Below, one piece after another: positions 42,606-52,850 of a DNA stretch of 64,000 nucleotides. A program made the translations under genes and the position numbers. The stretch covers positions 124,001-188,000 of the forward strand of contig JBKBSF010000004.1 of the NCBI GenBank assembly GCA_046291875.1. The letters run 5' to 3'. Position 1 is the first letter of the stretch; each line of letters begins with the position of its first letter. Below the pieces are notes generated by a model. The model did no database searches. It saw only the letters and a program-made list of their open reading frames with translations, and was not told the origin of the DNA. The stretch comes from SKVR01 sp046291875. Its GTDB lineage: Bacteria; Bacteroidota; Bacteroidia; Bacteroidales; UBA7960.

Positions 42606-44024
42606 ATGTTGAGATTTGCACTGGGCATCTTCTTTTTAATGGGTTTCTTTTTGTGTCTGCAGTCATCAAACCTTCCCGATCATCCGGATATGGATGACGA
42701 GGATGATTTTCAGAGCAGAGAACTGGTGGAGCGGGTATTGATCCATCTGCGCAATGTTCCGGCCGGCAGCAGGGTAATTCCCGGGTCGCAGGGATTAGTA
42801 AAACTTGAAAGAAGGAGATTTCGTCAGGAAGCCCAGACGCTGGATGCCATGGCTGGCTTTTTCAATGTGCCGGTTAATACGGGCTATACTGTTAGTGGCT
42901 TTTACCAGAGCAGCAGCGAGGCTTTTCAAAACCCGCTGGAATTGTGGGGCATTTGGAGAAATGTGCATATACATGCCAGTCAGAACGAATTCACTTTTGT
43001 TCGCAATATGCCTTACATACTTGATGTTCAACCTTCATTCCGGCGCAACAATACTGCCAACCCTTCCATGCAAAAGGGAGAGCAGATCAGCTTCGACATC
43101 ATAATGCACAATCCCTCGCCAGAGGATTACCGGATCCGTGTGGTGTTGAAATTAAAAAACAGCGCCAACGGCCAGGTACATGAGCTGGAGAAGGAAGTAT
43201 TGCTTGCGGGTGGAAGCCGACGCGAATATGCATCCATGGAATTTATTGCCCATGAGGCTGGCGAATACCATTTCGCTGCGGGTATCTTTCTAAGGCAAAG
43301 GATCAACCAATGGACCGATTGCTGGGATTGGTCGCACAACCCTCTGTTTTATGTAACCCCTCAGCATCGCACTCTCGAATTTGCCGGCTACACCTGGGAT
43401 GTAAAAGCAGGCTTCGGCAACCCGGGCTCCAACCTGTGGAGCAATGATACTACGCAGGTTTTTGTGGATGAAACCGGCTCTCTCCATCTCTACCTTAAAC
43501 CCAAACCCAATGGGCGGTGGTATGCATCGGAAGTCATCTCACAGCAAACCTTCAAATACGGGACCTATACCTTTTACCTGGATGCCGAACCCGCTGCTTA
43601 CGATCCGCATGTGGTGGCAGGCATTTTCCTGTATCGGGATGAGATGAACGAGATAGACCTGGAGTTCAGCCGCTGGGGAGATAAGGACAATTACCAGTTT
43701 GGCAATTATGTAATTCAGCCGGCCGATTACCCCGGAAACCAGTTCCGTTTTCCGGTAATCTCATCCGGCACACGTACCACACACCGCATTGTATGGAAGC
43801 CCTGCGAAGTACACTTTTACAGCTGGCACGGGCACCATCCTCATCCTCCTGAAGACCGTATGATTGCCCAATGGCAATACACCGGACCGCATGTACCCAA
43901 ACCCAACGGGCTGCGTTTATTTTTCAATATCTGGCTTTTCAGGGGAATTGCACCGCGCACACACCAACCTGAAAGACTGATCATCAACCATTTCACCTAC
44001 CAACCAATGGAATCCAACCGATAA
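42606..44024 (+). CDS. GH16-like glycoside hydrolase domain protein, secreted
   Basis: 472 residues from ATG 42606, which gives a signal peptide or N-terminal anchor (MLRFALGIFFLMGFF); an open frame upstream is leader sequence. The middle (about 110-260) looks like an all-beta domain, and the C-terminal third is a concanavalin-like fold with NEIDLEFSRWGD, containing the GH16 ExDxE motif (nucleophile Glu, assisting Asp, acid/base Glu), and WGIWRN/HGHHPHP segments. Likely a periplasmic or surface beta-glucanase-type enzyme; linkage preference is unknown. Its own upstream region (42525-42605) is too short to show a clear promoter. Confidence 0.75.
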   Translation: MLRFALGIFFLMGFFLCLQSSNLPDHPDMDDEDDFQSRELVERVLIHLRNVPAGSRVIPGSQGLVKLERRRFRQEAQTLDAMAGFFNVPVNTGYTVSGFYQSSSEAFQNPLELWGIWRNVHIHASQNEFTFVRNMPYILDVQPSFRRNNTANPSMQKGEQISFDIIMHNPSPEDYRIRVVLKLKNSANGQVHELEKEVLLAGGSRREYASMEFIAHEAGEYHFAAGIFLRQRINQWTDCWDWSHNPLFYVTPQHRTLEFAGYTWDVKAGFGNPGSNLWSNDTTQVFVDETGSLHLYLKPKPNGRWYASEVISQQTFKYGTYTFYLDAEPAAYDPHVVAGIFLYRDEMNEIDLEFSRWGDKDNYQFGNYVIQPADYPGNQFRFPVISSGTRTTHRIVWKPCEVHFYSWHGHHPHPPEDRMIAQWQYTGPHVPKPNGLRLFFNIWLFRGIAPRTHQPERLIINHFTYQPMESNR

Positions 44025-44252
44025 ATTGTTTACCAGGCAAGCATTGACTTTCTTTGGTTTTGCCATCCATCATTTTGTAAATGAGATTGTAAAACCCCAA
44101 ACACTCTTCAGAAAACAAAAAGCGGAGGGTTGGTACAAGGTTGAAAAATATTCTCACAGACCAAACAATGCACCGCTTTCAGGGTTTATATGTAATTGCT
44201 TAAAACTGTATTGAAAACCAACCATTGGAAATCCAACTAAAATTAGAACATT

Positions 44253-45923
44253 ATGAAGAGCGACCTGGAAATTGCAAAGGCAGCCACCATGAGGCCCATT
44301 ACTGAGATTGCAGCCAAGCTGGGTGTAGAGGAAAACGATCTGCACATGTATGGAAGGTACATTGCCAAACTGCCTTTGAAGCTAATTGACGAAAAGAAGA
44401 TTAAAAACAAAAAGCTTATTCTGGTAACGGCCATTACCCCCACTCCTGCCGGAGAAGGAAAGACCACTACCAGCATCGGGCTCACAGAAGGGCTGAACAA
44501 AATCGGGGTTAAAACCACGGTGGTGATTCGCGAACCTTCGTTGGGTCCGGTATTTGGCATCAAAGGGGGTGCTGCCGGGGGCGGGCATTCACAGGTTCTT
44601 CCCATGGAAGATATCAACCTGCACTTCACCGGCGACCTTGCGGCTGTTGAGAAAGCACACAACCTGCTGGCTGCATTGGTAGACAATCATTTGCAGAGCC
44701 GCAACAACTCGCTCAATCTTGATCCCCGCAAAATCATCTGGAAACGGGTAATGGACATGAACGAGCGTTCGCTGCGCGATATTATCATCGGGATGGGCGG
44801 CCCCAAGCAGGGTATTCCGCGGCAGACCGGCTTCGACATCACCGCTGCCTCCGAAGTAATGGCAGCCCTCTGTCTTGCCAAAGACATTGAAGACCTGAAA
44901 GAGAAATTCGGGAATATCCTGGTGGGATATACCTATGACGATCAACCCGTATATGCACGCGACTTCAACGCCCAGGGAGCCATGGCTGCCCTGATGAAGT
45001 ATGCCATTATGCCCAACCTGGTGCAAACCATCGAAGGCAACCCTGCCATCATTCACGGAGGCCCCTTTGCCAACATCGCCCAGGGCACAAACACCCTGAT
45101 CGCAACCAAAATGGGACTTACCCTCTCCGACTATGTGGTAACCGAAGCTGGTTTCGCCTCTGAGCTGGGAGCAGAAAAATTCCTCGACATAAAATGCCAG
45201 TACGGTGGGCTCAACCCCAATGCATCTGTGATTGTAGCCACCATACGCGCCCTCAAATACCACGGAGGTGCCAAGCTGGCCAGCCTGAGCGAACCCAATA
45301 CCTCAGCGCTTGAAAAAGGCTTGCCCAACCTGGAAAAGCACATCGAAAACATTAAACATTTCAACATCAAACCCGTGGTGGCCATAAACAAATTCGCCAC
45401 CGACTCGCCCGAAGAGATCAAAATGGTGATTGCCAAATGCGAAGAGCTGGGTGTGAAAGTTGCCTTGTGTGAGGGCTGGGAAAAAGGAGGAGAAGGCACC
45501 ACAGAACTGGCAAAGCTGGTGAAAGAAGCTGCCGAAAGCTGCACCACCTGCTTCAAACCTTTGTACGATTTCAACTGGGACATTGAGAAAAAACTTCATA
45601 CCATTGCTACCAAGCTCTACGGAGCCGACCATGTTGAGTATACCGTGAAAGCCAAACAACAAATGGCTATGTTTGAAAAGATCGGGTTGGATAAGCTGCC
45701 TGTTTGTGTGGCAAAAACACAGAAGTCTCTCTCTGACGACCAGTACAAGCTGGGACGCCCCAAAGATTTCACGGTTAAGATCCGTGAGTTTGAAGTGGCT
45801 GCCGGAGCGGGATTCCTCATTCCCATTGCAGGCACGATCATGCGTATGCCAGGTTTGCCCTCAATGCCTTCCGCCGAGAAAATAGATATCGATAACGAAG
45901 GCAACATCAGCGGATTGTTCTGA
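44253..45923 (+). CDS. fhs: Formate-tetrahydrofolate ligase
   Basis: ATP-dependent synthesis of 10-formyl-tetrahydrofolate in the cytoplasm. TPTPAGEGKTTTSIGLTEGL is the P-loop; EPSLGPVFGIKGGAAGGGHSQ and MEDINLHFTGD are strongly conserved in all FTHFS. Length 556 aa is normal. It is preceded by a 228-nt gap with no reading frame or clear promoter and followed by a weak terminator, so it is likely monocistronic. In a fermentative organism it serves one-carbon metabolism. Confidence 0.97.
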   Translation: MKSDLEIAKAATMRPITEIAAKLGVEENDLHMYGRYIAKLPLKLIDEKKIKNKKLILVTAITPTPAGEGKTTTSIGLTEGLNKIGVKTTVVIREPSLGPVFGIKGGAAGGGHSQVLPMEDINLHFTGDLAAVEKAHNLLAALVDNHLQSRNNSLNLDPRKIIWKRVMDMNERSLRDIIIGMGGPKQGIPRQTGFDITAASEVMAALCLAKDIEDLKEKFGNILVGYTYDDQPVYARDFNAQGAMAALMKYAIMPNLVQTIEGNPAIIHGGPFANIAQGTNTLIATKMGLTLSDYVVTEAGFASELGAEKFLDIKCQYGGLNPNASVIVATIRALKYHGGAKLASLSEPNTSALEKGLPNLEKHIENIKHFNIKPVVAINKFATDSPEEIKMVIAKCEELGVKVALCEGWEKGGEGTTELAKLVKEAAESCTTCFKPLYDFNWDIEKKLHTIATKLYGADHVEYTVKAKQQMAMFEKIGLDKLPVCVAKTQKSLSDDQYKLGRPKDFTVKIREFEVAAGAGFLIPIAGTIMRMPGLPSMPSAEKIDIDNEGNISGLF

Positions 45924-45945
45924 TGTGAGGCTCACCCTCTTATTA

Positions 45946-45980
45946 CCAAAGGCTCCTTGTGTGAGGGGCCTTTGGCATTT
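45946..45980 (+). terminator. Weak terminator after fhs
   Basis: CCAAAGGC (45946-45953), 14-nt loop with partial inner pairing, GCCTTTGG (45968-45975), then CATTTTA. The T-run is short. Confidence 0.6.
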
Positions 45981-46035
45981 TAGTCAGGAAAGACAAGAAT
46001 TTTCCGTGTAAATTAGCAAAGCTAAACCCGTCAGA

Positions 46036-49000
46036 TTGAAACCATTGTTTCTCACCATAGGGCTTTTGGGTGTGCTTTTGTTGTTTGTACAGGCAACTCC
46101 CCCCCACCCGGACCGCAACTTACGTATCCCGGCAAGGCCAGGATGGTATCAGCTTGATACCCTTAGCATCATTGCGGAGAGCTTCAGCATAACAGGCCCC
46201 GACCGGAAGCCGCTCGATGAAGCCTTTTATGAGCTGGATCCTTTCCGTGCACGCCTGCGGCTGCGTACGCCCGAATTCTGGCACCACGACAGTCTGGGGG
46301 TTTCCTATTCCGTCTGGCCGGTTTTTTTCCCCGAGCCGGTTTTTTTGCGGGATACTTCATTGATCCGCTTGCCAGGCCCTGGCGAAGAGGCTCCACGGAT
46401 TGCTCTTCGGCAATCCCCCACCCCACCCGGGTTTCTTCAGTTTGAGGGATTGCAAAGCAGTGGCAGCATCACCCGCGGACTAACCCTGGGCAACCGGCAG
46501 GATGCCAGCCTCAGCTCGGCCATGAACCTCCAGCTCAATGGAAGGCTAACCGACGACATAGAAATTCTGGCTGTAGTTTCCGATCAGAACATCCCCTTTC
46601 AGCCCGATGGTACCACCCAGCAGATCCAGGACTTCGACAAGGTATTCATACAGCTCAGCGGCCATGGTGCCCGCCTTACTGCCGGTGATTTTGAGCTTCA
46701 GCACACCCCGGGCCATTTCTCCAACCTCAACCGAAAAGCAAGGGGAGCCAGAATAAGTTACACCTCAGATACGCTCATTACAGGTGTTGACCGGGTGCAC
46801 ACGACCCTGGCAGGAGCCATTTCGCGCGGAAAGTATGCCCGCAACACCCTGCAGGGCATGGAAGGAAATCAGGGGCCTTACCGCCTCAGGGGAAATGACA
46901 ACGAATCTTTCATCATTGTGCTGGCAGGCACCGAAAGAGTTTTTCTTGACGGCATTCTGCTTACACGGGGTATGGAGAATGATTACGTAATGGATTACAA
47001 TCTTGCCGAAATCACATTTATGCCGCGACGATTGATCACCCGCGACAGTCGTATCGTTGTGGAGTTCGAATATGCCGAGCGCAATTATGCCCGCTCCATG
47101 CTGTACACATCCACCGGGCTGCAAACCAGCCTGGGGCAGTTACACGTCAGCTTTTTCAGCGAGCAGGATCATCCCAACCAACCTCTCTTCCAGGAGATCA
47201 GCGCCGAACGCCGCGCCCGGATGGCTGCTGTGGGCAATAATATCGACCGGGCATTCGACTGGAACCTTGACTCTACCGGCTTTAAAAACGACAGGGTGAT
47301 GTACCGGCTTACCGACACCCTTGGCTTCGACAGTGTTTTTGTATTCTCAACCGACCCCCAGGTGGCTGTATACCAGGTGGGCTTTAGCTTTGTGGGAGAA
47401 GGGAACGGCAGCTACAGACAGGTAAATACTGCAGCAAACGGCAGGGTGTACCAGTGGATCGCACCGGTTGACGGGATACCGCAAGGAACGCATGAACCCA
47501 TTGTGCAGCTCGTAACTCCCAAGAAACATCAGCTACTCAACCTGGGCACACAGATCAATATCAGCCCCCATACCACAGCACGATTGGATTACGCCTTTTC
47601 CAACCGCGACATCAATTTATTTTCCGACCTTGACAAAGAGAACAATACGGGGCATGCCATTTTTATGGCCCTTACCGACCAGCGAAGGGCCACTCCAGAA
47701 CAGGCCGAAAGCTGGCTGTTTACCTCCCGGCTCAGCTACGAACACACCGGGGCGTGGTTCAGAGCACCCGAGCGCTATCGCGAGGTGGAGTTTGAACGCA
47801 ACTGGAACCTGCCCTTTGCACAGACAGCACAGCCCGAACATTTGCCTGCTCTTTCCTTCACTGCAAGCCACCAGCACAAAGGGATGGCCCGCTATACCCT
47901 TCAGGGATTACTCAGGGGAGAAGAATTCCGGGGATTGCTCAACCGACTGGAGAGCCGTTTGAGCATAGCACGAAATACCTTTGAGGCAAACGCCAGCCTT
48001 CTCAACAGCTCGGGCGACAGAATAACAGAATTTTACCGGCACAGACTGGGATACAGCTATGCTTTCAGCATTTTTCAGGCAGGCATCATTCATCAGATGG
48101 AGCACAACACACTGAGGCAGCAGAAAGGCAGTGCACTGGCCGCCAACAGCTTCTTCTACGAAGAAAGGGAGGCATTCCTTGCAAGCCCGGCCCAGGCTGG
48201 TAACAACTGGCGCTTGTTCTATCGCCAACGGCACGATCATCTGCCTGCTGGCCTCAACTTTCAGAAGGCTTCTCTGGCCCACGACTACGGATTGCAATAC
48301 AACAACAGGCAAAACAACCACCATCGCTGGAGCATACAGTGGGTTTTGCGCGAACTGGAAGTGGAAAAGGAACGCTTCCCGGGCGAGCAAAATGAACGCA
48401 CCCTCAATAGCCGGGTCGATCATTTTGTGCGGTGGGGCGCCATTACATCCACGCTGTTTTACCAGACCGCCAGCGCTATGGAGCGCAAAAGGGAATATAT
48501 CTATGTAGAGGTTCCTCCGGGGCAGGGACTCTATGTTTGGGTGGATTACAACGGCAATGGGGTGATGGAACTGGATGAATTTGAGTTGTCGCCTTTCCCC
48601 GATGAGGCCAACTTCATAAGGGTGTTTATTCCAACTGATGAATTTGTAAGAACCTACAGCACAGCCATAAGCCATAGCATAAACCTTGAACCGGCCACAC
48701 TCTGGCGTGAGAGCGAAGGAGTGAAAAAATGGATGGCGCGGTTTTCCAACCGTTTGAACTACCGTATTGACAAAAAAAACCAGGGAGGACTGGCAGCAGA
48801 AAACCTGAACCCCTTCTTCACACATATCGACGATACCCTGCTCATCAGCCTGAATGCCAGTGTACGCAATTCGCTCTTTTTCAATCGCACACACCGTGTC
48901 TACAGCCTCGAATGGACCCTACAGCAAAACAGCAGCAAAAACATATTGAGCAACGGTTTTGAAAGCCGGCAGCTGCAGTCTCATGCCGTGAGGGGCCGCA

Positions 49001-49497
49001 TAAATCTTTCGCGCCAGATCAGTTTGCTTCTGGTGTGGCAAACAGGGAGAAGAATCAACGAGTCGGAATTTTTCAACCGGCGCAATTTCAACATCCGGTT
49101 TCAGGAGATCGAACCCACCCTGAGTTACCAGCCACAACAACATCTGCGTTTCAACCTTTTTTATGGCTATGCCCGGCATACCAACGCCTTAGAGCAAGGA
49201 GGAGAGCAGTCGCAAACCCACAAAACCGGTTTAGAGACCCGGCTCAACTTCCCTGGCAAGGGCAGCCTGCAAACCCGCTACCAGGTATCGGAAATCCGTT
49301 TTCCGTACGACCCCAACTCCCCTTTGGCCTTTGATATGCTGCAGGCGCTGCAGCCCGGCACCAACCACCTGTGGAATATCAACTGGCAGCAAAACATCAA
49401 CGCTTTTCTTCAGCTAACCCTCAACTACAATGGCCGAAAACCGCCCGGCATACAGGCCATCCATACCGGATCGGTGGCATTGAGGGCATTTTTCTAG
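46036..49497 (+). CDS. Very large outer-membrane beta-barrel protein, conserved in Bacteroidota, function unknown
   Basis: 1153 residues, opening with TTG at 46036 (no ATG gives a signal peptide; KPLFLTIGLLGVLLLFVQA is a good one). The N-terminal 130 residues are periplasmic; SGSITRGLTLGNRQDASLS and LAVVSDQNIPFQPDGTTQQ form a conserved family core. The remainder is a long series of amphipathic beta-strands. Near residue 835 YNGNGVMELDEFELSPF looks like an EF-hand-like acidic loop (DxNxNG). I do not recognise a function; the fold suggests a large outer-membrane barrel. Confidence 0.75.
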   Translation: MKPLFLTIGLLGVLLLFVQATPPHPDRNLRIPARPGWYQLDTLSIIAESFSITGPDRKPLDEAFYELDPFRARLRLRTPEFWHHDSLGVSYSVWPVFFPEPVFLRDTSLIRLPGPGEEAPRIALRQSPTPPGFLQFEGLQSSGSITRGLTLGNRQDASLSSAMNLQLNGRLTDDIEILAVVSDQNIPFQPDGTTQQIQDFDKVFIQLSGHGARLTAGDFELQHTPGHFSNLNRKARGARISYTSDTLITGVDRVHTTLAGAISRGKYARNTLQGMEGNQGPYRLRGNDNESFIIVLAGTERVFLDGILLTRGMENDYVMDYNLAEITFMPRRLITRDSRIVVEFEYAERNYARSMLYTSTGLQTSLGQLHVSFFSEQDHPNQPLFQEISAERRARMAAVGNNIDRAFDWNLDSTGFKNDRVMYRLTDTLGFDSVFVFSTDPQVAVYQVGFSFVGEGNGSYRQVNTAANGRVYQWIAPVDGIPQGTHEPIVQLVTPKKHQLLNLGTQINISPHTTARLDYAFSNRDINLFSDLDKENNTGHAIFMALTDQRRATPEQAESWLFTSRLSYEHTGAWFRAPERYREVEFERNWNLPFAQTAQPEHLPALSFTASHQHKGMARYTLQGLLRGEEFRGLLNRLESRLSIARNTFEANASLLNSSGDRITEFYRHRLGYSYAFSIFQAGIIHQMEHNTLRQQKGSALAANSFFYEEREAFLASPAQAGNNWRLFYRQRHDHLPAGLNFQKASLAHDYGLQYNNRQNNHHRWSIQWVLRELEVEKERFPGEQNERTLNSRVDHFVRWGAITSTLFYQTASAMERKREYIYVEVPPGQGLYVWVDYNGNGVMELDEFELSPFPDEANFIRVFIPTDEFVRTYSTAISHSINLEPATLWRESEGVKKWMARFSNRLNYRIDKKNQGGLAAENLNPFFTHIDDTLLISLNASVRNSLFFNRTHRVYSLEWTLQQNSSKNILSNGFESRQLQSHAVRGRINLSRQISLLLVWQTGRRINESEFFNRRNFNIRFQEIEPTLSYQPQQHLRFNLFYGYARHTNALEQGGEQSQTHKTGLETRLNFPGKGSLQTRYQVSEIRFPYDPNSPLAFDMLQALQPGTNHLWNINWQQNINAFLQLTLNYNGRKPPGIQAIHTGSVALRAFF

Positions 49498-49544
49498 GCT
49501 TGGAAAGATATTGAAAATGACTTCTGTTAATTAAATTTAAATTT

Positions 49545-49552
49545 TACTTTTG
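49545..49552 (+). promoter_or_regulatory. Candidate -7 box of the adenylate kinase gene
   Basis: TACTTTTG, an exact TAnnTTTG, 51 nt before the ATG. TTCTG ending at 49526 could be a weak -33 element (18-nt spacer). Confidence 0.5.
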
Positions 49553-49603
49553 CATCAACCCCTTAAGTCAAAACACAACCCAATAAGGCAAAACACAATT
49601 GAT

Positions 49604-50776
49604 ATGCTGAATGTAATTCTTTTCGGGCCTCCCGGTGCCGGTAAAGGCACACAGTCGGAGTTGCTCATGCAACGCTACAACCTTACCTATATTTCCACAG
49701 GAGAAGCCTTGCGCAACGAGCTTAAAGCTGGCACTCCACTGGGGCTGCAAGCCAAAAAGATCATTGAGTCGGGCGGACTGGTTGATGATGAAATCATCGT
49801 ACAGATCATCGGCAACGCCATACAGGCAGAGAAATCTGCCGACGGCTTTCTGTTTGACGGATTTCCGCGCACTTATGTACAGGCCTATATCCTCGATGGG
49901 CTTTTTACCAGTTTGCAAACTTCGCTCAGTAAGATCATCATCCTTGATATCTCTGACAAGGAGTGTACCCAACGTCTTCTGCAAAGGGCCAAAGAGCAGG
50001 ATCGTGCCGATGACAATGAGGCAGTAATCAAACGCCGTTTGCAGGAATACCATCAGAAAACCCTCCCCCTGCTGGAGTTCTATCAGGATACCGATAAACT
50101 GGTAAAGGTAAACGGACTGGGCACCACCCAGGAGGTATACGACCGCATCAACGCCCATATCACAGAGGAGATCAACTCCAAGCCCATCAACATCATGGTG
50201 TATGGGTACCCGGGTTCGGGAAAAACCACCCAGTCGAAAAAACTTGCAGAGGAATTTAACCTTACCTACATATCTACTAGCGAACTGTTGAAGCAGGAAA
50301 TGGCTACCCAGTCTCATCTGGCACAACAGATTGCACCTTACCTGGAAAAGGGCCTGCTGGTGCCCGATGAAATTGTGATCCGGTTGATAGAAAAGAAGCT
50401 CAAGGAAACCGATGGGGCCAAGCGAGGATATGTTTTTAAGGGATACCCCCGCACACTGGTACAGGCCTACATACTGGATGGTATAATGAAGAAAAAGAAC
50501 TGCGCCATCAACTGTGTTATCAACCTGCAGGTGCCTCAGCTCGACCTGGTAAAACGCCTGGATGCCCGCAGCAAAACCCCCGAAAGGATGCCCTACGACG
50601 ACAGTGCTGCCACCATAGTAGCCCGTCTGGAAGAACACTCTCAGCGCAACGATTCCATTGTAAACTATTACAGAAACAACCAGATACTGGTCGATGTAGA
50701 TGGTCAGGGCTGTAAGCAAACCGTGTATGACAGGATCAAGGACCATGTGCTGAGAGCTATTCGAAACCTGCGATAG
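49604..50776 (+). CDS. Tandem adenylate kinase (two fused nucleoside monophosphate kinase domains)
   Basis: 390 residues from ATG 49604. Domain 1 (about 1-190) has FGPPGAGKGTQ, GEALRNELKAG and FDGFPRT; domain 2 (about 200-390) has YGYPGSGKTTQ, STSELLKQEMA and KGYPRT. Both carry a P-loop and the central NMP-binding DGFPRT-type motif (KGYPRT in domain 2, Asp lost). Zinc cysteines of the LID are absent in both. It would phosphorylate AMP or another NMP; domain 2 may be regulatory given its altered motif. Bacterial Adk is usually a single domain, so the fusion is unusual. Confidence 0.85.
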   Translation: MLNVILFGPPGAGKGTQSELLMQRYNLTYISTGEALRNELKAGTPLGLQAKKIIESGGLVDDEIIVQIIGNAIQAEKSADGFLFDGFPRTYVQAYILDGLFTSLQTSLSKIIILDISDKECTQRLLQRAKEQDRADDNEAVIKRRLQEYHQKTLPLLEFYQDTDKLVKVNGLGTTQEVYDRINAHITEEINSKPINIMVYGYPGSGKTTQSKKLAEEFNLTYISTSELLKQEMATQSHLAQQIAPYLEKGLLVPDEIVIRLIEKKLKETDGAKRGYVFKGYPRTLVQAYILDGIMKKKNCAINCVINLQVPQLDLVKRLDARSKTPERMPYDDSAATIVARLEEHSQRNDSIVNYYRNNQILVDVDGQGCKQTVYDRIKDHVLRAIRNLR

Positions 50777-50840
50777 AACGAAGCTACTGCTTTGATCCAA
50801 TTGCTGCCTGTGTTAAATTTGCTCAACAATCCGGCCGGTA

Positions 50841-51692
50841 ATGCACGAACCTGAACATGTATACGCCCCTGTAATCATCGCTGTCACATTCTTTCTGCTG
50901 ACAATGATTTTCTACTTTCTGACTTCCTTTTATCCGCTATGGGTTAAAAAGAATCTTGCTGTACTATTTCTTCCGTTGCGCCTGAAGCACCGCTACAAAG
51001 AACACCTGGTGGCCAACTTCCCTTTTTACAATAAACTGAGCGATGCCGACCAGTTGCTGTTTGAGCGGAGGGTGCAGAAATTTATCAATATGAAGGAGTT
51101 TATTCCCCGGGGAGGTTTGAGAGAAGTAACTCCGGAGATGAAAACCCTGATTGCCGGCAGTGCCATCCAACTCACCTTTGGGCATCCATCCATTTACTTC
51201 CGTCATTTCTGGCGTATTTTGGTATACCCCGACAGTTACTACTCCACCATTACCCAAAAATACCACCACGGAGAGGTAAATCGTGCAGGCATAATAGTAG
51301 TTTCGTGGCAGGCACTCCGGGAAGGTTTTCATTGCCACGCCGATGGCAGGCACCTGGGTTTTCATGAAATGGCGCATGCGCTGCGATTGATCAACCTGAT
51401 CGACAACAAGGAATATAACATTTATGATGGCAGGCTGATGAAGGATTTCGACACCGAAGCCCGCAGAGAGGTAAGCCGGATGAACAATGATCCAAACCTG
51501 CAAACCCCCTTCAGGATGTACGGTGCAACCAGCCGCGAAGAATTTTTTGCAGTAGCCGTAGAGGTGTTTTTTGAACAGCCCGGGCAGTTTAAAAACCATA
51601 ACCCGGTGTTGTACGATACTCTCCGCAAAATGCTGAAGATCGATCCGGGTGCTGCAAATATGTCGAAAGGTATCCGCAAGCTGGCATCCTGA
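50841..51692 (+). CDS. MtfA-like zinc metallopeptidase (M90 family)
   Basis: A single transmembrane helix near the N-terminus (VIIAVTFFLLTMIFYFLTSF) and a metallopeptidase domain with HEMAHAL near residue 177 and the third ligand glutamate in REEFFAVAVEVFFEQP. E. coli MtfA, the namesake, binds the ROK repressor Mlc and has peptidase activity. It lies 47 nt before mtnA on the same strand and may be co-transcribed. Whether it acts on the ROK proteins of this region is speculation. Confidence 0.8.
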   Translation: MHEPEHVYAPVIIAVTFFLLTMIFYFLTSFYPLWVKKNLAVLFLPLRLKHRYKEHLVANFPFYNKLSDADQLLFERRVQKFINMKEFIPRGGLREVTPEMKTLIAGSAIQLTFGHPSIYFRHFWRILVYPDSYYSTITQKYHHGEVNRAGIIVVSWQALREGFHCHADGRHLGFHEMAHALRLINLIDNKEYNIYDGRLMKDFDTEARREVSRMNNDPNLQTPFRMYGATSREEFFAVAVEVFFEQPGQFKNHNPVLYDTLRKMLKIDPGAANMSKGIRKLAS

Positions 51693-51739
51693 GACAATGC
51701 TGATACAACATCCATCAATCCCCCAACCCCTCACCCCAT

Positions 51740-52849
51740 ATGAAAGTTGCAGACAAATACTACCGTACCATAGGTTTGAAAGAAGACGATGACCGGATAG
51801 TGCAGATTATCGATCAGCGGTTTTTGCCTCACCAATTTGTGATAGAAGATCTGCAAAGCCACGAGGAGGTATTTGTGGCCATTCGCGACATGCATGTACG
51901 GGGTGCAGGTCTCATAGGTGCAACGGCAGCATGGGGTATGTACCTGGCAGCACTTGAAGCCCTTAAAGCTCCTCACTTCGACCACTATCTGCAAAAGGCT
52001 GCCAACCACCTTGCCACCGCCCGCCCCACTGCGGTAAACCTTACCTGGGCCATTGCAGAGCAGCTCAATGCCCTATCGCAGGCAAGCACCCCTGCCCACA
52101 AATTGCAAACTGCCAAAAGAAACGCACAACACATTACAGATTCTGATGCAGATTGCTGTCGCTCGATCGGCGTGCACGGCATAAAACTCATAGAACAGAT
52201 CAGTCGCCGGAAAAACGGACAACCTGTAAACATTCTCACCCATTGCAATGCAGGATGGCTTGCCTTTGTAGATTATGGGTCTGCCACTGCCCCTATTTAT
52301 GCAGCACATGATGCAGGTATCGACGTGCATGTATGGGTAGATGAGACCCGCCCGCGCAACCAGGGAGCAGCTCTTACGGCATGGGAGCTTGGCAATCATG
52401 GGGTACCCCACACCCTTATCACCGACAATGCGGGGGGCTACCTCATGCAGCAAGGCATGGTAGATATGGTAATTACGGGTACCGACCGCACCACCTTTAC
52501 GGGCGATGTGGCCAACAAGGTAGGCACTTACCTCAAGGCACTGGCCGCCGCCGACAACGGCATACCCTTTTATGTGGCTCTTCCATCCTCCTCTTTTGAC
52601 TGGGAAATGGAAGATGGAGTGAAGCAAACCCCCATTGAAGAAAGAGACCCGGATGAGATAAAATTTGTGGAAGGCCTGTGCCACGGTGAAATCCAGAAAG
52701 TGCTGATAGCTCCTCCATCAAGCCCTGCGGCCAACTATGCCTTCGACATAACACCCGCCCGCCTGGTAACCGGACTTATCACCGAACGAGGTATATGTCA
52801 GGCCAATCGCGAGAGCATCCTTTCACTATTTCCGGAAAAAAGAAAGTAG
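51740..52849 (+). CDS. mtnA: S-methyl-5-thioribose-1-phosphate isomerase
   Basis: Isomerises 5-methylthioribose 1-phosphate (or 5-deoxyribose 1-phosphate) to the ribulose form. Shows the catalytic cysteine in NILTHCNAGWLAF and the acid in TGTDRTTFTGDVANKVGTY, both central to the family. Length 369 aa is usual. The class II aldolase follows after one base. No MtnK, MtnP, MtnC or MtnD is in the window, so this could be part of methionine salvage or of the DHAP shunt. Confidence 0.93.
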   Translation: MKVADKYYRTIGLKEDDDRIVQIIDQRFLPHQFVIEDLQSHEEVFVAIRDMHVRGAGLIGATAAWGMYLAALEALKAPHFDHYLQKAANHLATARPTAVNLTWAIAEQLNALSQASTPAHKLQTAKRNAQHITDSDADCCRSIGVHGIKLIEQISRRKNGQPVNILTHCNAGWLAFVDYGSATAPIYAAHDAGIDVHVWVDETRPRNQGAALTAWELGNHGVPHTLITDNAGGYLMQQGMVDMVITGTDRTTFTGDVANKVGTYLKALAAADNGIPFYVALPSSSFDWEMEDGVKQTPIEERDPDEIKFVEGLCHGEIQKVLIAPPSSPAANYAFDITPARLVTGLITERGICQANRESILSLFPEKRK

Positions 52850-52850
52850 T

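Noticed and set aside
49568..50800. 410-residue open frame on the minus strand
   Set aside because: It lies opposite the tandem adenylate kinase over its whole length and shows no recognisable fold.
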